Part shown: piece after piece, positions 6,461 through 9,170 of the stretch
Position numbering within the stretch: the stretch's first letter is position 1
Layout of the letters: each line of letters opens with the position of its first letter
Source of the DNA: Acidimicrobiaceae bacterium
GTDB taxonomy: Bacteria > Actinomycetota > Acidimicrobiia > Acidimicrobiales > Palsa-688
DNA length: 9,170 nucleotides
Assembly: GCA_009785715.1 (NCBI GenBank)
Contig: WQVT01000058.1
Coordinates: forward strand, 1-9,170
Direction of reading: 5' to 3'
The notes under the pieces: generated by a model
What the model saw: only the letters and a program-made list of their open reading frames with translations
The model's database searches: none
What the model was told of the DNA's origin: nothing
Translations under genes and position numbers: made by a program

Positions 6461-7338
6461 CGGTGGTCACCTGCGATCTTGCCGACGGCGTCACCCGCCA
6501 GGTTCGCGAACAGGGCGAGCAGGAATATGGCGATCCCCGGCATGACCGGCACCCACCACTCCTGGAGCAGGTACTGGAGCCCCCTCGCCGACATCGCCCC
6601 CAACTCGGGGGCCGGTGCCGGTTCGCCGAGGCCGAGGAAGGACAGGCCCGCCAGGGTCACGATCAGGTTGCCGACATCGAGGCTCGCCGTCACCAGGATG
6701 GCGGGCATGGCGCCAGGCAGCAGGTGGCGGACCGCCCTCCGTACCGGTCCCGTGCCGGCGAGGCGCGCCGCGTCGAGGTGGGGGCGGACCCGCCACGACC
6801 TGATCTCACCGCGCATGATCCGGGCGTAGAACGGCCACCACACGACCGCGACCGCCAGGAGGATGTGGTCATAGCTCGGGCCGAGGGCGGCGACGAAGGC
6901 GATGGCGAGCAAGGGCCCGGGAAGGGCGAGGAACAGGTCGGTCGTGCGCATGAGCAGCGTGTCGACCCAGCCGCCCACGGCCCCGGCGACCAGTCCGACG
7001 AGACCCCCGATGATCACGCCGCTGGAGACGACGACCACGACGCCGACGAGGGTGGTCCTCATCCCGTAGAGGACCCGCGAGAAGATGTCGTAGCCGACCT
7101 CGTCGGTACCCATCAGATGACCACCCTGCAACGGCGGCCTGAAGGGCAGCCCGGCGAGCTTGATCGGCGGGTAGGGGGCGATCACGGGCGCCAGGAGTGC
7201 GACGAGCACCAACAGCAAGAGGACCCCGACGCCCACCTTGTCGGCGTTGGGCAGGCCGACCAGCTTGCGGTAGCCGGGGAACGAATCGGCCAGGCGACGC
7301 CTGGGCTTGACGACGCCGGCCACGTCGAGTGTGGTCAA
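6457..7338 (-). CDS. Dipeptide/oligopeptide ABC transporter permease, DppC type
   Basis: This partner permease has 293 residues from the start chosen here. It has an N-terminal cytoplasmic stretch, membrane segment 1 (about 36-54), the family motif GTDEVGYDIFSRVLYGMR (77-94), further segments (about 97-122, 140-170, 212-235, 265-283), an EAA loop (about 186-212, LDAARLAG...RHLLPGAMP) and GLSFLGLGEP (231-240). TTG at 7338 is preferred as the start: it overlaps the ATPase stop as TTGA and has GGGAGGAGG eight bases upstream. An earlier GTG or ATG would put about 35 non-homologous residues inside the ATPase gene. It forms the membrane channel with the following DppB-type gene. Gene order ATPase, C, B is the reverse of the usual B, C, D, F order. 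Confidence 0.9.
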   Translation of the reverse strand: MTTLDVAGVVKPRRRLADSFPGYRKLVGLPNADKVGVGVLLLLVLVALLAPVIAPYPPIKLAGLPFRPPLQGGHLMGTDEVGYDIFSRVLYGMRTTLVGVVVVVSSGVIIGGLVGLVAGAVGGWVDTLLMRTTDLFLALPGPLLAIAFVAALGPSYDHILLAVAVVWWPFYARIMRGEIRSWRVRPHLDAARLAGTGPVRRAVRHLLPGAMPAILVTASLDVGNLIVTLAGLSFLGLGEPAPAPELGAMSARGLQYLLQEWWVPVMPGIAIFLLALFANLAGDAVGKIAGDHR

Positions 7339-9170
7339 GGCTGTGGCCTCCTCCCGATCATCACGGGACACGCCACGAGGCGATCTCCCTGCCCGGAGAG
7401 CGGCGGGGAGTTCACCGAACAGCCGGCCTCCGCCTCGGGGCACCGGGGATGGAACTCGCAGCCGGCCGGTGGCGCCATGGGGCTTGCCGGCTCGCCGCGG
7501 AGCGCCAGCCTGGTGCGCCCGATGCCCGGCACCGCGGCCAGCAGCGCCTTCGTGTAGGGGTGGACCGGATCGCGGCTGATCTCCTCGGCGTCTCCGACCT
7601 CCACCAGGCGCCCCAGGTACATCACGGCGATGCGGTCGGCCACCAGACGTGCGGCGGCGAGGTCGTGGGTGACGAAGAGCACCCCGATCCCGAGCTCCCG
7701 ACGCAGGCGACCGATCAGGTTCAGGATCACGCCGGCGAGCGATACGTCGAGGGCGCTTGTCGGCTCGTCGCAGAGGAGCACCTCCGGAGGGACGACGGTG
7801 GCCCTCGCGAGCGCGACGCGCTGACGTTGACCACCGGACAGTTGGCCGGGGTGCACCTCCGCGACCTCGGCGGGCAGTCCGACAAGTCGCAGGGCGTCGG
7901 CGACCCGCTCGCTCCGGGCCCGGCGGGCGAGGCCTTCCTCCCGCAGTCGCTCACCGATCATCTCGCCGACGGACATCCACGGTGTCAGCGACGCGCCCGC
8001 ATCCTGGAACACCATCTGGGGGCGTCCGCCCTTGGCGATGTCGACGAAGCCCGAGTCCACCGGCTGGAGCCCGGCGATGCAGCGCAACAGCGTCGACTTG
8101 CCACAGCCGCTCTCGCCGACCAGCGCCACGGCTTCGCCCTCGGCCAGCTCCAGGTCGACGCCGCGCAACGCGTGAAGTGGCTGCTTCTTCCTGAACCCTC
8201 CGAGTTCGAAGCTCTTGTGCAGGTCCTTGACGATGAGGGCCGTACCTCCGTGTGCCGGATTGGCCTGGGGCCAAGCTTGGGCTGCCACCGTCCCGTCGGC
8301 GAGAACGTCGACCTCGCCCGCCCGGATGCACGCCACGACCCCGGATGTGCCGGGTCGGGGGGCCGGGGCAGGGAGCGCCTCGTCGCAGTCGCTCGTATGG
8401 AACGAGCAGCGGGGTCCGAACGGGCACCCGCGAGCCGGCCGGCGGGGATCGGGAGGCTCCCCGCCGAGGGTCGTGACCGGGCGCGTCCGGTCGGTCTCCA
8501 TGTGGAGCCGGCTCCGCAACAGGCCTGCGCTGTACGGGTGCATCGGCTTGCGGTGGATGTCCGCAGCGGGTCCGACCTCGGCGAGCCGCCCCGCGTACAT
8601 CACGGCGATCCGGTCCGCGACCTCGGCAGCGACACCGAGATCATGGGTGACGAGGACGAACGTGGTGCTCATCTGATCGCGCAGCGAGGCGATCAACTCG
8701 AGTATCTGGGCCTGGACGGTGACGTCCAGCGCCGTCGTGGGCTCGTCTGCGACGACCAGGGAAGGATGGCCGGCGATCGCCATGGCGATCATGACCCGCT
8801 GGCGCAGGCCTCCCGACAGCTCGTGGGGGTACACGCCCATGCGCCGGGCAGCCTCGGGGATACCGACGGCCTCCATCAGGCGTTGCGCTTCCCCGGCGGA
8901 GCCGGCGGCCTCCTGGACCTGGCGGCCCACCTTCATCGTCGGGTTCAGCGAGGTCATCGGGTCCTGGAAGACAGACCCGAGGTGCTCGCGGCGCACGAGC
9001 CGGCGTTGCTCGGCCGGGGCGCCGACCATGTCGACGCCCTTGACCGTCACCGAGCCACCTATCTCGGGCCGCGGCCGGGCGGGGAGAAGGCCGAGGAGCG
9101 ACAGCCCGAGGACGCTTTTGCCCGAACCTGACTCGCCGACCACGCCGATGATCTCGCCCGGCCTGATCTC
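7335..9170 (-). CDS. Fused two-domain peptide ABC transporter ATPase (DppD-DppF type), 5' end outside the window
   Basis: The frame is open to the window edge, so the visible 611 residues lack the N-terminus; GTG at 9143 is internal because in-frame family sequence (RPGEIIGVV) precedes it. Counting from the edge, the first ATPase half has Walker A GESGSGKS (12-19), Q-loop FQDPMTSLNP, signature LSGGLRQR (118-125), Walker B LVVADEP (138-144) and VTHD. Its C-terminal oligopeptide domain has Cys at 249, 255, 262 and 281. The second half repeats this: GESGCGKS (352-359), FQDAGASLTP, LSGGQRQR (444-451), VLLCDEP (464-470), VTHD and Cys at 571, 577, 584 and 601. Both halves share the C-x5-C-x6-C spacing typical of DppD/DppF tails, reported to hold an Fe-S cluster in related importers. 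Separate DppD and DppF genes are usual; here they are one polypeptide, as in many actinobacteria. It powers the two downstream permeases. Confidence 0.93.
   Translation of the reverse strand, partial: EIRPGEIIGVVGESGSGKSVLGLSLLGLLPARPRPEIGGSVTVKGVDMVGAPAEQRRLVRREHLGSVFQDPMTSLNPTMKVGRQVQEAAGSAGEAQRLMEAVGIPEAARRMGVYPHELSGGLRQRVMIAMAIAGHPSLVVADEPTTALDVTVQAQILELIASLRDQMSTTFVLVTHDLGVAAEVADRIAVMYAGRLAEVGPAADIHRKPMHPYSAGLLRSRLHMETDRTRPVTTLGGEPPDPRRPARGCPFGPRCSFHTSDCDEALPAPAPRPGTSGVVACIRAGEVDVLADGTVAAQAWPQANPAHGGTALIVKDLHKSFELGGFRKKQPLHALRGVDLELAEGEAVALVGESGCGKSTLLRCIAGLQPVDSGFVDIAKGGRPQMVFQDAGASLTPWMSVGEMIGERLREEGLARRARSERVADALRLVGLPAEVAEVHPGQLSGGQRQRVALARATVVPPEVLLCDEPTSALDVSLAGVILNLIGRLRRELGIGVLFVTHDLAAARLVADRIAVMYLGRLVEVGDAEEISRDPVHPYTKALLAAVPGIGRTRLALRGEPASPMAPPAGCEFHPRCPEAEAGCSVNSPPLSGQGDRLVACPVMIGRRPQP
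7347..7355 (-). promoter_or_regulatory. Strong Shine-Dalgarno for the DppC-type gene
   Basis: GGGAGGAGG on the minus strand, inside the last codons of the ATPase gene and eight bases before TTG at 7338. It decides the start of the permease and supports TTG initiation. Confidence 0.75.

Noticed and set aside
7329..9131. 600-codon plus-strand open frame opposite the ATPase
   Set aside because: It is the antisense shadow of the fused ATPase; the minus frame has two complete sets of ABC motifs.

Overview
The window is high-GC DNA with strongly GC-biased third codon positions. It holds creatininase-type and type III glutamine-synthetase-type enzymes, a decayed IS481-family transposase and genes packed with 4-base overlaps. 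This fits an actinobacterium-like genome, though the genus cannot be told from the sequence. No rRNA, tRNA or CRISPR array is visible.

Layout. The left third is a rightward unit: the likely tail of an unidentified gene (2-82), a creatininase-family amidohydrolase (79-861) and a type III glutamine-synthetase-like gamma-glutamyl ligase (849-2231). The rest, 2990-9170, is one leftward operon. Read in its own direction it carries a fused two-domain dipeptide/oligopeptide ABC ATPase (5' end beyond the window), a DppC-type permease, a DppB-type permease, a Rieske non-heme iron oxygenase alpha subunit, a metallo-beta-lactamase-fold hydrolase related to AHL lactonases, and an unidentified protein of about 187 residues. 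Every junction in this operon is a 4-base NTGA overlap (TTGA, ATGA, ATGA, GTGA, CTGA), which implies a single translationally coupled transcript.

The two convergent units are separated by about 760 bases without an intact gene. This gap holds an internally deleted IS481-type transposase remnant immediately after the ligase stop, a perfect 10-bp hairpin, and a striking 91-bp nested inverted repeat. The core of that repeat (CGCGCG stem with a T4 run on each strand) looks like a bidirectional terminator.

How the genes may work together (inference). The transporter would import a peptide-like, amine or amide compound. The Rieske enzyme would oxidise or dealkylate it, the MBL enzyme and the creatininase-like enzyme would hydrolyse ester, lactone or amide bonds, and the GS-like ligase would gamma-glutamylate an amine. 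The set resembles an uncharacterised catabolic module for a nitrogen-containing compound. The substrate, the Rieske reductase partner and the solute-binding protein are not visible here.
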